64,000 nucleotides of DNA from Corynebacterium stercoris (GCF_024160105.1 NZ_JAMFTQ010000001.1:1-64000), one strand, 5' to 3'; shown: positions 1-11,523, numbered from the stretch's first letter. A program made the numbers and translations. Notes: generated by a model not told the origin, from the letters alone.

Positions 1-243
1 GAAAGGCTAACCACACACCCAGGTAAGGGCTATACAACCCTGGCAGAGCGACGCGCTCTAGCCACAGCTATCTAACAAACACGACTAGATGGCCACAGAG
101 GTTCACAGGAAAGCCGCAGTCCCCAGGAGGGGGTTCTGCAGCGACGCGGTAATTCTCTGCAGCCCAGGGGCCGCAACTGGAGCTCTCAGCACCACCCAAG
201 CCGCAACTGGAGCTCTCAACGCCACCCAGGGCCCCAGCCCACA
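1..243. other. Intergenic region left of rpsO
   Basis: No convincing gene was seen here; the plus-strand reading frame from 89 looks like a chance frame. The stretch holds a tandem 30-bp repeat (171-230). By the usual actinobacterial order the next minus-strand gene to the left would be polynucleotide phosphorylase (pnp), so this is probably its promoter and leader region. That gene lies outside the window, so the inference comes from synteny only. Confidence 0.5.
171..230. repeat. Two tandem copies of a 30-bp repeat containing the GGAGCTCTCA motif
   Basis: Copies at 171-200 and 201-230 agree at 27 of 30 positions. Each carries TGGAGCTCTCA (178-188 and 208-218). The same core recurs around the IS element at 13947-15574. 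No coding function is apparent. Confidence 0.8.
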
Positions 244-276
244 CAAAAACGCCCGCTCCCCCAAAAGGGAACGGGC
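244..276 (-). terminator. Rho-independent terminator of rpsO
   Basis: The arms are 251-260 and 267-276: ten pairs with one internal mismatch and a 6-nt loop. On the minus strand the hairpin is followed by five T (245-249 complement). It begins about 20 nt past the rpsO stop codon, so it ends the rpsO transcript before the next minus-strand gene. Confidence 0.85.
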
Positions 277-296
277 GCTTCGAGAAAGCTTTGCGC

Positions 297-566
297 TTAG
301 CGACGCAGGCCGAGGCGAGCGATCAGGGAACGGTAGCGCTCCACGTCGTTCTCGCGCAGGTACTTCAGCAGGCCGCGGCGACGACCAACGAGCAACAGCA
401 GACCACGACGGGAGTGGTGATCGTGCTTGTGGTACTTCAGGTGCTCGGTGAGGTTGTTGATGCGGTCGGTCAGCAGCGCAACCTGAGCCTCCGGGGAACC
501 GGTGTCGGTCTCGTGCAGGCCGTACTCCTTGAGGATCTCGGCCTTCTTCTCAGTGGTCAGTGCCAT
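297..566 (-). CDS. rpsO: 30S ribosomal protein S15
   Basis: This 89-residue protein has the normal S15 length and binds 16S rRNA in the platform of the small subunit. The family signature is clear: an N-terminal helix with the [16 protein letters not shown] segment (about residues 18-33), then the basic [12 protein letters not shown] segment near residues 46-57. The start is supported by AAGGAG seven bases upstream of the ATG. A short inverted repeat (617-622 with 631-636) lies in the leader. S15 mRNAs are often autoregulated through leader structure, but that is only a possibility here. An intrinsic terminator follows directly. Confidence 0.98.
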   Translation of the reverse strand: MALTTEKKAEILKEYGLHETDTGSPEAQVALLTDRINNLTEHLKYHKHDHHSRRGLLLLVGRRRGLLKYLRENDVERYRSLIARLGLRR

Positions 567-664
567 GAGGATTCTCCTTGGTTATTTCAGTCCGCACTTC
601 GATCACGGCCCCGACAGACTGCTGCGAACCGCAGTCGATGAAGGCGCAGGGCCGAGGGGAGATA

Positions 665-1627
665 CTACCGGGCGGCGGTGCCGGCAGCCAAATCCGTCAG
701 GCGGCGCATCAGCTCTGCGAGGAAGCGCTCCACATCGACGCCGACTGCCACGTGGCCGGTCTTCACCGGATCGTTGAGGCGGGTCTCGTCGCCGATGGTG
801 CGGCCGCGGGTTTCGCCCTCAGTGTCTGTCTTCAAGTTGATGTCCAGGGTGGTCACCAGCGACGGATCCACCGCCACGCCCACAGCCAGCGGGTCGTGCA
901 GGCCGCAGCCGCCCAGGTATGGAGCGATTTCGTCGTAGGCGCCGATGTAGTAGTTCGTCGCCGCCGCAAGGAAGTCGCCGCCGACGGTGCCCAGGGCCTC
1001 CCACTCGGCGGTCTCTTCCTTGGTTAAAAGGGTCTGCAGGGTGACATCGAGGCCGATCATGGTGATGTCGCGGGCGTTGCGGAACACCAGGTCCGCCGCC
1101 TCTGGGTCCTGGTTGATGTTGGCCTCCGCCCACGGGGTGACGTTGCCAGGGACGGTGAGCGCGCCGCCCATGTTGACGATGTGCGCGTTGGCTGCGAACT
1201 CCTCGTCCGCCTCCATCGCGGCTGCCACGGTGGTCAGCGGGCCGACAGGGACAATTACCAGGTCGTCGCCGTACTCGCGCACGGACTCCACCATGAAGTC
1301 CACGGCGGACTTCGCCTCGACCTGACGCTTGGCGTCCGGGATCTGAGCTTCGCCAATGCCGTTCTTACCGTGGATGAACTGGGAAATCTCCAGCACCTCG
1401 AAGCTTTCCTTCGCGCGGGCGTGGTCGGGACCCGCGAAAACGGGAACGTCGGTACGCCCGAAAAGCTCCAGGATTGCCAGCGCGTTGCGGGTGCCGGTGG
1501 GTACGAGCACATTGCCGTAGGTGCCGGTCACGCCGATGAGTTCGAGTTCTTTGGAACCGAGGGCGTAGGCGATTGCGAGGGCATCGTCGATGCCGGTGTC
1601 AACGTCAAGGATAATTTTGCGGGTCAT
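665..1627 (-). CDS. iunH: Inosine-uridine preferring nucleoside hydrolase family protein
   Basis: The 320-residue protein has the family length. It is predicted to hydrolyse the N-glycosidic bond of ribonucleosides to base and ribose for salvage, in the cytoplasm. The calcium-binding signature DVDTGIDDA is at residues 8-16 (D8, D10, D14, D15), and a late LHDPLAV segment carries the conserved active-site histidine. Substrate preference cannot be read from sequence. It lies between rpsO and ribF on the same strand, a placement also known in other corynebacteria. Only 34 nt separate it from the ribF stop, so joint transcription with ribF is likely. Confidence 0.9.
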   Translation of the reverse strand: MTRKIILDVDTGIDDALAIAYALGSKELELIGVTGTYGNVLVPTGTRNALAILELFGRTDVPVFAGPDHARAKESFEVLEISQFIHGKNGIGEAQIPDAKRQVEAKSAVDFMVESVREYGDDLVIVPVGPLTTVAAAMEADEEFAANAHIVNMGGALTVPGNVTPWAEANINQDPEAADLVFRNARDITMIGLDVTLQTLLTKEETAEWEALGTVGGDFLAAATNYYIGAYDEIAPYLGGCGLHDPLAVGVAVDPSLVTTLDINLKTDTEGETRGRTIGDETRLNDPVKTGHVAVGVDVERFLAELMRRLTDLAAGTAAR

Positions 1628-1661
1628 GGCACCCGACTCTACTTGCGTGCCGCGCGAGCTC

Positions 1662-2639
1662 TCAGCGCTGCACCCCGAGGATCTCTCGGATCCGTGTCAC
1701 GTCGCGGGCCATGTGCTCCAGCAACTCGTCGACAGAGTCGAATTTGGCCATGTCGCGGACCTTCTCGACGAATTCGACGCGGGCCATGCGGTCGTACAGG
1801 TCGGCGTCGCGGTCCAGAATGTAGGACTCGACGCTGCGGCGCGCGTCCCCGAACGTCGGGTTGGTACCCACCGAGATCGCCGCCGGGTAGCGCACGCCGG
1901 GCTCCATGTCGCCGTCGATGGGTGCGTCGTCGATAATCGTCAGCCAGCCGGCGTACACCCCGTCGCCGGGTAGCGCGGACGCTTCGCTGACGTACTGGTT
2001 TGCCGTCGGATAGCCCAGCTCGCGCCCGCCGCGCCCGGCACCGCGCTCGATGGTGCTGATCACGGAGAACGGCCGGCCCATGTAGTCGGTGGCCACGTCG
2101 ATGTTGCCGCCTGCGAGCTGGTCGCGGATCGCGGTGGAGCAGATGCGCACGCCGCCGTCGCCAAGCAAGCCCACGATGGTGACGTCCACGCCGTAGCGTT
2201 CGCCGAGCTGCGCCATCGTTTCCGACGTGCCCGCGGCATCTTTGCCGAAGGTGAAGTTCTCCCCCACTAGCACGTGGCGGGCGCCGAGCCGGTCGACCAG
2301 AACCTCGCTGAAGTACTGCTCCGGGCTGTCGCCGGCAAGCTCCTCACGGAAGTCGATAACCAGCAGCGTGTCCACGCCGAGCGCCGCAATGTGGCGGGCG
2401 CGCTCCGCAAGCGGCGTGAGTTCCGCCGGGGCGGAATCCGGGGCGAAGATGGTCCGCGGGTGGGGGTCGAACGTCATCACCACGCACGGCAGGCCCAGCT
2501 CTCGGGCCGTATCCACAGCCTTGGAAATCAGCAGCTGGTGGCCGCGGTGCACGCCGTCGAAGACGCCGATGGTGACCACGGTGCCTCGGCCAGCAGCGAA
2601 GTCGCCGGGGATGGAATCGAGGCCGCGCAGAATATCCAC
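1662..2639 (-). CDS. ribF: Bifunctional riboflavin kinase / FMN adenylyltransferase (FAD synthetase)
   Basis: RibF (325 residues) converts riboflavin to FMN and then FAD. The N-terminal nucleotidyltransferase part shows GVFDGVHRGH at residues 25-34 (an HxGH-like signature). The C-terminal flavokinase part shows the GYPTAN motif after a Gly/Arg-rich loop and then GVYAGW. Both domains look complete. It is divergent from truB with only 44 nt between the start codons, so the two promoters must share this interval. No FMN riboswitch is visible upstream, as expected for ribF rather than a biosynthetic rib operon. Confidence 0.97.
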   Translation of the reverse strand: MDILRGLDSIPGDFAAGRGTVVTIGVFDGVHRGHQLLISKAVDTARELGLPCVVMTFDPHPRTIFAPDSAPAELTPLAERARHIAALGVDTLLVIDFREELAGDSPEQYFSEVLVDRLGARHVLVGENFTFGKDAAGTSETMAQLGERYGVDVTIVGLLGDGGVRICSTAIRDQLAGGNIDVATDYMGRPFSVISTIERGAGRGGRELGYPTANQYVSEASALPGDGVYAGWLTIIDDAPIDGDMEPGVRYPAAISVGTNPTFGDARRSVESYILDRDADLYDRMARVEFVEKVRDMAKFDSVDELLEHMARDVTRIREILGVQR

Positions 2640-2683
2640 GTGGCATAGAGTACGTCATCGGCTCTCAGGCATACTGATCTACC

Positions 2684-3577
2684 ATGACGGACCCGCTCGC
2701 TACCTCTGGAATCGTCGTCGTGGACAAACCCGCCGGCATGACTAGCCACGATGTGGTGGCCAAGCTGCGCCGCGCGTTCGGCACCCGCAAAGTAGGCCAC
2801 GCCGGGACGCTCGATCCCATGGCAACCGGCGTGCTCGTCGCCGGCATCGAACGCGGCACGAAGCTGCTCGCCCACCTCGTCGCCGACGATAAGTTATACG
2901 AAGCGACGATCCGCCTCGGTGCGTCCACTACTACCGACGATGCGGAGGGCGAGGTGCTCACCACCGCCGACGCGTCCGGCATCGGCGACGAGGCGATTCG
3001 GGCGAACGTCGAAAAGCTCACCGGCGACATCATGCAGAAGCCGGCCAGAGTGTCCGCCATCAAGATCGACGGCAAGCGCGCCCACGAGCTGGTCCGCGAG
3101 GGCGCGGAGGTGGACATTCCCGCCCGCCCCGTGACCATCCACACCTTCGACATCCTGAACACCCGCCGCGCGGGTACCGCCATTGACCTGGACGTGCGCG
3201 TGCACTGCTCCTCCGGCACCTACATCCGCTCGCTCGCGCGCGACCTCGGCGCGCAGCTCGGCGTCGGGGGGCACTTGACCGCGTTACGACGCCTCAGTTC
3301 CGGCCACTTCGCCATCGGCGATGCCCGCACGCTGGAGGAACTTCAAGACAACCCGGCGCTGTCCCTCACAATGGACGAGGCGCTCACCCGCGCCTGGCCG
3401 GTCCTCGCCGTGACGCAGGAGGAATACGACGCCCTGGCTATGGGCAAGTGGCTGGACACCCGCGGGCTCAAGGGCGTGCACGCCGCGCAGGGGCCGGACG
3501 GCCGCGTCGTGGCGCTGGTGAAGGAGCAGGGCAAACGCTTGGCGACGGTCTTTGTCGCCCGCCCCTCAACCCTTTAG
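2684..3577 (+). CDS. truB: tRNA pseudouridine(55) synthase
   Basis: TruB (297 residues) makes pseudouridine 55 in the T-loop of tRNA. The catalytic motif GTLDPMATGVL is at residues 41-51 with the nucleophile Asp44. The KPAGMTSHD motif (15-23) and the later SSGTYIRSLARDLG segment are also typical. The C-terminus has the actinobacterial extension. It is the only plus-strand gene in this part and converges on pptT, with just 4 nt between the two stop codons. The truB-pptT-pptH neighbourhood matches mycobacteria (Rv2793c-Rv2795c), except that truB is on the opposite strand here. Confidence 0.97.
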   Translation: MTDPLATSGIVVVDKPAGMTSHDVVAKLRRAFGTRKVGHAGTLDPMATGVLVAGIERGTKLLAHLVADDKLYEATIRLGASTTTDDAEGEVLTTADASGIGDEAIRANVEKLTGDIMQKPARVSAIKIDGKRAHELVREGAEVDIPARPVTIHTFDILNTRRAGTAIDLDVRVHCSSGTYIRSLARDLGAQLGVGGHLTALRRLSSGHFAIGDARTLEELQDNPALSLTMDEALTRAWPVLAVTQEEYDALAMGKWLDTRGLKGVHAAQGPDGRVVALVKEQGKRLATVFVARPSTL

Positions 3578-3581
3578 CGCG

Positions 3582-4235
3582 TCACTCTAGGAACGCGGAC
3601 GCGATGACGTAGCCGCCGCGGACCACCCAGCGGCCCTCGAAGAACGGGGCCGGGGTCGGCCGGGCGAGGAGGAGCGCTGTGAACGTGCCGTCGGAACGCA
3701 GGTCGATCTCGGCCTCGTCGAAGCCCAGCCAGCGGCGCGTGAGCGGGAACCAGCACTTGTACGTCGCCTCCTTGGCGCAGAACAGCAGGCGGTCGGCCCA
3801 TTCGTGGCCGTCTTCCTGCATGCGCCGCACAGTGCGCAGCTCCTCCGGGCGGGCGATCTGGTAGATCACGCCTTCCGGCAGCGCGTCGGCTGGCTCCGCG
3901 TCGAGGCCCATGGAACGGATGTGCCTTGTCGGCGCGGCGACGGCGGCGCGGAAGCCCTCCGTGTGGGTCAGCGAGCCGGTGAACCCCTTCGGCCACAGCG
4001 GCATGCCGCGTTCGCCGCGGAGGATGGCTTCTTTCGTCGTTAAGCCAAGTTCCTTGAGCGCTTGGTGCGCGCACCAGCGGGCGTCGCCGAACTCGCCCTT
4101 GCGTAGGTCGACAGCTCCGCTGACCTGCTCGCGCTCGCTGGGCAGAAGCTCCCGGTAGTTGGTGAGGTCCTGGGCATCGTCGTTGCGGAGGTACACCACG
4201 CGCGCGGCGGCCGGGAAGAGGGACGCATCCTGCAT
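3582..4235 (-). CDS. pptT: 4'-phosphopantetheinyl transferase (PptT-type)
   Basis: The enzyme transfers phosphopantetheine from CoA to acyl and peptidyl carrier proteins. In mycolate-producing bacteria the targets include type I fatty acid synthase and Pks13. The frame is open further upstream, but the ATG at 4235 is preferred: it shares its A with the TGA of the upstream gene (TGATG) and is preceded by GGAGGTGA. That gives 217 residues, close to PptT. Visible motifs are the metal-binding D112-x-E114 and FCAKEATYK (152-160; K155, E156, K160). The 1-nt overlap implies translational coupling to pptH. Confidence 0.93.
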   Translation of the reverse strand: MQDASLFPAAARVVYLRNDDAQDLTNYRELLPSEREQVSGAVDLRKGEFGDARWCAHQALKELGLTTKEAILRGERGMPLWPKGFTGSLTHTEGFRAAVAAPTRHIRSMGLDAEPADALPEGVIYQIARPEELRTVRRMQEDGHEWADRLLFCAKEATYKCWFPLTRRWLGFDEAEIDLRSDGTFTALLLARPTPAPFFEGRWVVRGGYVIASAFLE

Positions 4236-5041
4236 CACTGTGTCACCTCCATCACCGGGTACGGGAACGGGATGGGCGGGTGCTGCCGCGGCTGCCACTC
4301 GCGCGGGTAACCGAGGGAGACTTCAATGTGCTTCACGCCGTCGATCTGCATCACGCCCGGCATGTGCAGGTGGCCGTAAATCACGGCTTGGGCGTTGTAG
4401 CGCTGCGGCCAGCTGCGGGTGTGGCGAGTGCCGCACCACAGCGCCACCTCGCTCCACCGCATCTTCATCGTCGGTTCCTGGACCAGCGGCCAGTGGTTGA
4501 TCAGCACGGTTGGTCCGTCGATGCGCGAGAGGCGCTTGGTGGTGTACGCCAGGCGGTCCCAGCACCAGGCGCGCACGTCGACGAAGGGGGCGATGGCGAA
4601 CTCATCCGTCATCACAATGTTGCGCACGCGCGCAGCGTCCACCGCTTCCTCGACGCTCATGCCGGGGCCGCGGAAAGAGTAATCGTAAAGCGTGAACAGC
4701 GGCGCGATGGTCACTCCGCCGAACACCGGGTACGGGTCCTCGGGCGTGATCACGCCCATCTCGCGCATGGATTGCACCAGCGCGGTGTACTTGTCGCGGC
4801 CGCGGTAGCGGTCAGCCGAGCGGGAAAACAGCTCGTGGTTGCCCGGAACCCAGATGACGGTGTCGAAGCGCTCAACCAGCTTCGCCATGACGCGGACGAT
4901 CAGGTCGTGACGTTCCGCCACGTCGCCGGCCACGATGAGCCAGTCCGACGGGTCGGCGGGCTGGATGGCATCGATGCACGGCGTGTTGGCCTTCACGGCC
5001 GCGTGCAGGTCGCTCACCGCCCACAACGTGGTGGTAGTCAT
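4235..5041 (-). CDS. pptH: Metallophosphoesterase, PptH (phosphopantetheinyl hydrolase) homologue
   Basis: This is a 268-residue calcineurin-like phosphoesterase with the full metal-binding set: D11-x-H13, GD40, GNHE (67-70), a later NHW and GHLH near the C-terminus. Its partner is the clue to function. In Mycobacterium tuberculosis the gene paired with pptT (Rv2795c) encodes PptH, which removes phosphopantetheine from carrier proteins and so opposes PptT. The same pairing and 1-nt overlap with pptT support that assignment here. Activity is inferred from family and context; other phosphoester substrates remain possible. Confidence 0.85.
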   Translation of the reverse strand: MTTTTLWAVSDLHAAVKANTPCIDAIQPADPSDWLIVAGDVAERHDLIVRVMAKLVERFDTVIWVPGNHELFSRSADRYRGRDKYTALVQSMREMGVITPEDPYPVFGGVTIAPLFTLYDYSFRGPGMSVEEAVDAARVRNIVMTDEFAIAPFVDVRAWCWDRLAYTTKRLSRIDGPTVLINHWPLVQEPTMKMRWSEVALWCGTRHTRSWPQRYNAQAVIYGHLHMPGVMQIDGVKHIEVSLGYPREWQPRQHPPIPFPYPVMEVTQ

Positions 5042-5060
5042 GCATATCTTCCTAGCACAG

Positions 5061-6404
5061 TCAGTTTTCGCCCGTGCGCGCCCACCGCATCGAGCGGAAG
5101 CGCACCACGTCGCCGACGAGGCGCATGACTATCGACGCAAGGTGGCCAGCCCAAATGCCCGTCAGGCCCCACCCGAAGTGCATCGACAGCAGGGTGACGG
5201 GCACGAACGCGCCGAGCACCGACACAATGGTGAGGTTGCGCAGGAAGGCTGCGTCGCCAGCGCCGAGCATCACGCCGTCGAGGGCGAAGACCACGCCGCC
5301 GGCCACGATCATGGCGATGAGTAGCCACCACGGGACCGCGAGCTGCTGGAATACCGCGGCGTCCTGGGTGAAGATCCCCTGGATCGGCCGCGCCAGCAGC
5401 GCGAAGACGGTCGCGAGCGCCAGCCCGAAAATGACCGAATACCTGGTTGCCTGCTCGCCCACCGACTTCGCGCGGGTGACCTGGCCGGTGCCGAGTGCGG
5501 CGCCGGTCAGCGTCTGCGCGGCGATCGCCATGGAATCGAGCACCAGCGTGAGGAAGTTCCACAGCTGCAGCATGATCTGGTGTGCGGCCAGCACCGCCAC
5601 GCCGAAGCGGCCCGCCACGGCGGCCGCCGCGAGCAACGAGATCTGGAACGACATGGAGCGCAGGATCAGATCACGGCCAAGGACCAACTGCTTCGAGATC
5701 ACGGACCACTGCGGCGCCCAGCCGCCGGGCGCACCGGCGCGGGAGTGCTCCCGCACGAGCACTACGAGAAAGAGCGCCGCGGCAATGCCCATCCCAAGCA
5801 CGTTCGCCCACGCCGAGCCGACGAGGCCGAACCGGTCCACGGCAAACGGTAGGAGGATGGCGCCCGGTACCAGGCCGCACAAGGTGAGCTTGAACGGCAG
5901 TTTGGTGTTCTGCACGCCGCGCATCCAGCCGTTGCCGGCCATGATGATCAAGGTCAGCGGGATGGCGATCGCCGCGACCCGCATCCAGCGCGCGGCCTCG
6001 AGGCTGGTGGCGTAATCGTTGGTCAGCCACATCGCCAGCGGCTGCGCGAACTGCCAGATGAGGGACGCGAGCGCGAGGCCGACGAAGACGGCCACCCAGG
6101 TGGCTTGGACGCCCTCGTACACGGCGTCGTCACGCTTGCCCGCGCCGTAGAGCCGGGAGCTGCGCGCGGTGGTGCCGTAGGACAGGAATGTGAGCTGGGT
6201 GGTCACCGTCGATTGGATCGCGGTGCCGGCTGCAAGCGCCGCGAGCTCGCCGGTACCGAGGCGACCGACCACCGCCGTGTCCAGCAGTAAGTAGAGCGGG
6301 TTTGCCGCCAGCACGCCCAGGGCCGGCAGTGCGAGGGCGAATATCTGGCGGGGCGTGACGGCCGCGGCGCCTGCCTGGAGGTCTGTGTCGTGCCGTGTTG
6401 ACAT
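5061..6404 (-). CDS. dinF: MATE family efflux transporter (DinF-like)
   Basis: A 447-residue polytopic inner-membrane protein with about 12 hydrophobic segments in two halves, as in the MATE family, which exports cationic compounds using sodium or protons. The first half opens with a segment like ALPALGVLAANPLYLLLDTAVVG, typical of DinF-type members. It sits 3 nt from nrnA in the same operon. The dinF-nrnA-rbfA-infB order also occurs in mycobacteria (Rv2836c onward). No substrate can be assigned from sequence. Confidence 0.9.
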   Translation of the reverse strand: MSTRHDTDLQAGAAAVTPRQIFALALPALGVLAANPLYLLLDTAVVGRLGTGELAALAAGTAIQSTVTTQLTFLSYGTTARSSRLYGAGKRDDAVYEGVQATWVAVFVGLALASLIWQFAQPLAMWLTNDYATSLEAARWMRVAAIAIPLTLIIMAGNGWMRGVQNTKLPFKLTLCGLVPGAILLPFAVDRFGLVGSAWANVLGMGIAAALFLVVLVREHSRAGAPGGWAPQWSVISKQLVLGRDLILRSMSFQISLLAAAAVAGRFGVAVLAAHQIMLQLWNFLTLVLDSMAIAAQTLTGAALGTGQVTRAKSVGEQATRYSVIFGLALATVFALLARPIQGIFTQDAAVFQQLAVPWWLLIAMIVAGGVVFALDGVMLGAGDAAFLRNLTIVSVLGAFVPVTLLSMHFGWGLTGIWAGHLASIVMRLVGDVVRFRSMRWARTGEN

Positions 6405-6407
6405 CGT

Positions 6408-7382
6408 TTACAGCGTCCGCAGGGCGCCGAGCAGCTCGCGGGTGATCATGTCCTGGGTGCCGTGCGCCGAGTAGCCGGCCGCCGGGATATGGCCTCCGCC
6501 GCCGAGGGCCTTGGCCACCTGGGATACGTCGATGACGCTGGAGCGCAGGCTCACCGCCCAGTAGCGCGGCGCCTGCTGCTTGAACACCACACCCACATCG
6601 CTGCCCTGCAGCGCGCGGGCGTACTCGATGATGGATTCCACCGCGGTCTGGCTCATTCTGGCCAGCGCCTCCGCCGGGATGGCGATGATGCTCACTGTCA
6701 GGCCCTTCTCGCGGAACGTCTGCATGTCCGCCAGCACGGAACCCATGATCCTCAGGTCCAGCGCGCTCATGGAGTCCATGAGGTCCAGCGCAATCTGGCG
6801 GGTGTCCAGGCCGTAGGTCATCAGCTCTGCGGCGAGCACGTGCATGCGCGGCGTGCCCCAGCGGAAGTTGCCGGTGTCGGTGACAAGGCCCGCGTACAGG
6901 CAGTACGCAATCTCCTCGTCGAGGTCCACACGTAAGTGGCGCAGCAACTCGCGGATGATCGTCGTCGTCGACTCCGAATCGATGACCAGGTTCGTCGCGC
7001 CGAAGCCCGGGTTGGTCTCGTGGTGGTCGATGACAATCACGCGCTCACGGTCCGCCGCGATGCTGTCGGCCAAAAGGCCGGTGCGGTCGAGTGAGGCACA
7101 ATCGACGGTGACCACCAAACCGTCGCCAGGAAGCGACGCGCCGTACGTAATCTCGTCGACACCCGGCACCGTCGCCAGATTGGCGGGGTGCGGGTACGTC
7201 TGACCGATGAAGACGTCGGCATCGACGCCGATGCGGCGCAGCCCCGCGGCCAAACCGCAGGCGGAACCCACGGCATCAGCGTCGGGCTTCACGTGCGCAA
7301 CCACAGAAACCTTCGCGGCGCCGCGCAAGGTGTCGGCGATGGCGGCGAACGCCGCCCTCTCGCCCGGGAACATACACTCCAT
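6408..7382 (-). CDS. nrnA: DHH/DHHA1 phosphoesterase, nanoRNase / pAp phosphatase
   Basis: The 324-residue cytoplasmic enzyme has an N-terminal DHH domain and a C-terminal DHHA1 domain. Visible motifs are VKPDADAVGS (about 32-41), a TVDCAS metal site, the namesake DHHET near residue 120, and a C-terminal GGGGHIPAAG. Members degrade short RNAs of 2-5 nt and dephosphorylate 3'-phosphoadenosine 5'-phosphate. The mycobacterial homologue Rv2837c also cleaves cyclic di-AMP. Which activity dominates here cannot be told. Two start codons (7382 and 7373) are possible. Confidence 0.92.
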   Translation of the reverse strand: MECMFPGERAAFAAIADTLRGAAKVSVVAHVKPDADAVGSACGLAAGLRRIGVDADVFIGQTYPHPANLATVPGVDEITYGASLPGDGLVVTVDCASLDRTGLLADSIAADRERVIVIDHHETNPGFGATNLVIDSESTTTIIRELLRHLRVDLDEEIAYCLYAGLVTDTGNFRWGTPRMHVLAAELMTYGLDTRQIALDLMDSMSALDLRIMGSVLADMQTFREKGLTVSIIAIPAEALARMSQTAVESIIEYARALQGSDVGVVFKQQAPRYWAVSLRSSVIDVSQVAKALGGGGHIPAAGYSAHGTQDMITRELLGALRTL

Positions 7383-7391
7383 CCGCGTGCG

Positions 7392-7835
7392 TTACTCCTC
7401 GCTCTCGCCGCGCGTCCGGTACGGGTTGGACTCGCCCGCCGGCTTCGCGTTCGCGCGCAGGCGTGCCGTCTCCTCGTCGCGCGCGCGGGCGCGGTTCAGA
7501 AGCTCTTCCATGCTTGCCGACGTCTCTGGCACGGTGTCGTGCTCGAACTTGATTGTCGGGGTGAAGCGCACGCCCAGCTGATCGCCGACGATCTTGCGGA
7601 TCTGGCCGCGGGCGCGGTTGAGTGCCTCGGCAGCCTGATCCAGGTCGGGCTCGTCGTTGATGCCCTTGCCCCGGACGGTGTAGTAGACGGTGGCATCGTG
7701 CAGATCGCCGGTGACGCGCACGTCCGTGACAGTCACCAACTCCAGGCGCGGGTCCTTGACCTCGCGCTCGATCGCGGTGGCCACGATCTGCTGGATCTGC
7801 TTCGCCAGGCGCTGCGCGCGCGGGTTCTCAGCCAT
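7392..7835 (-). CDS. rbfA: 30S ribosome-binding factor A
   Basis: RbfA (147 residues) is a KH-fold factor needed for late maturation of 16S rRNA 5' end and the small subunit. The frame is open further upstream, but the ATG at 7835 ([15 protein letters not shown]) has AAAGGAG seven bases upstream and matches the family N-terminus. The [18 protein letters not shown] segment is characteristic. The tail after about residue 115 is charged and rich in Glu/Arg, as in other actinobacteria. It lies between infB and nrnA in the translation operon. Confidence 0.95.
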   Translation of the reverse strand: MAENPRAQRLAKQIQQIVATAIEREVKDPRLELVTVTDVRVTGDLHDATVYYTVRGKGINDEPDLDQAAEALNRARGQIRKIVGDQLGVRFTPTIKFEHDTVPETSASMEELLNRARARDEETARLRANAKPAGESNPYRTRGESEE

Positions 7836-7940
7836 GAGCGTCTCCTTTTCCTCCGGGGGTGCAAGCGTGCGTCGATAAGCGTGGAGCTCAAGCGACGCGC
7901 AAACCTTACCCATCGTAGCGCCTCAGCCCAAACGCACACA

Positions 7941-7965
7941 CCCCGCGCCCAAGGTGAGCGCGGGG
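7941..7965 (-). terminator. GC-rich hairpin after infB
   Basis: A perfect 8-bp stem (7941-7948 with 7958-7965) lies 24 nt past the infB stop. The minus-strand sequence after it is GT-rich and lacks a proper T-run. It is more likely a partial terminator or a processing/stability hairpin between infB and rbfA. Confidence 0.5.
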
Positions 7966-7988
7966 TGGGGCATCAGGCTTGACGACGA

Positions 7989-10946
<2,958 letters not shown>

Positions 10947-10969
10947 GTGTCTCCTTGTTGGTTTTTCCA

Positions 10970-11027
10970 GGAGCAGTGCCCATTTCGCGCCTACGTGTCA
11001 CGTGGACGTGAAAGGTGCCTGCTCCTA
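10970..11027 (-). promoter_or_regulatory. Extended leader hairpin upstream of infB
   Basis: Perfect outer arms AGGAGCA (10970-10976) and TGCTCCT (11021-11027) continue inward as an imperfect stem. A perfect 11-nt palindrome, ACGTGTCACGT, sits at 10994-11004 near the apex. The structure lies between ylxR and the infB ribosome binding site. It could be an attenuator or translational control element. Function is inferred only from position. Confidence 0.45.
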
Positions 11028-11078
11028 GAGCTGGTCAGTGACTTTCATCGCTGATGCTGCTTCATGGTCGCGTACTCA

Positions 11079-11420
11079 TCAGTGTTCGGTCTTCCTATCG
11101 TCGTGTGGGTCGTTTCCTGCGTGCGTCTCCCGCGCAGCGAGGTACGCACGTACTTGACTCACGTCCACTGGCGTGGACAGGCGGAGCGCCCGAGCAAACG
11201 CTCGGCGTTGCTCCGCCAGCTCTAACGCTTCCAGCGTGGGAATAATCCACGCGCCGCGTCCAGGCAGGTTGCGGCGCGGGTCCGGAATGATCCGCCCCGG
11301 CGCATCCGGGTCTGCGACGACCCGCAATAGGCGGGTATCGGGCAACTGCTCGCGCGTAGCGACGCATGTCCTGATACGAATCGGACGCGTGCGCCGCCGC
11401 GCGGCGTGCTCAGCATCCAT
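11079..11420 (-). CDS. ylxR: YlxR family (DUF448) RNA-binding protein
   Basis: A small basic protein of the YlxR family, normally encoded between nusA and infB as here. The hallmark RTCVATR segment is followed by a conserved LLRVV strand, then PGRGAWI. The frame is open up to 11558, but that would overlap nusA. The ATG at 11420 (MDAEHAARRR, 113 residues) fits the family length, with a GTG at 11426 as an alternative. YlxR members bind RNA, and reports link them to transcription regulation and RNase P. The exact role here is unknown. Confidence 0.85.
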   Translation of the reverse strand: MDAEHAARRRTRPIRIRTCVATREQLPDTRLLRVVADPDAPGRIIPDPRRNLPGRGAWIIPTLEALELAEQRRAFARALRLSTPVDVSQVRAYLAARETHAGNDPHDDRKTEH

Positions 11421-11523
11421 TCGCACCTGATCTTGCCCGCGGAACGTGAACCGTTCCACGCTGGTTTTCGGTTTTAAGCCGTTGTCAAGGATACGCCAAA
11501 ACCCGACAAAACTGTAGTTTCGA

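Noticed and set aside
1656..1667. GAGCTCTCAGCG match to the dispersed repeat
   Set aside because: It lies across the ribF stop codon and lacks the TGG lead and any partner arm. Chance similarity is more likely than a real copy.
2640..2683. Riboswitch upstream of ribF
   Set aside because: Only 44 nt separate ribF from divergent truB, far too short for an FMN aptamer, and no conserved aptamer bases are visible.
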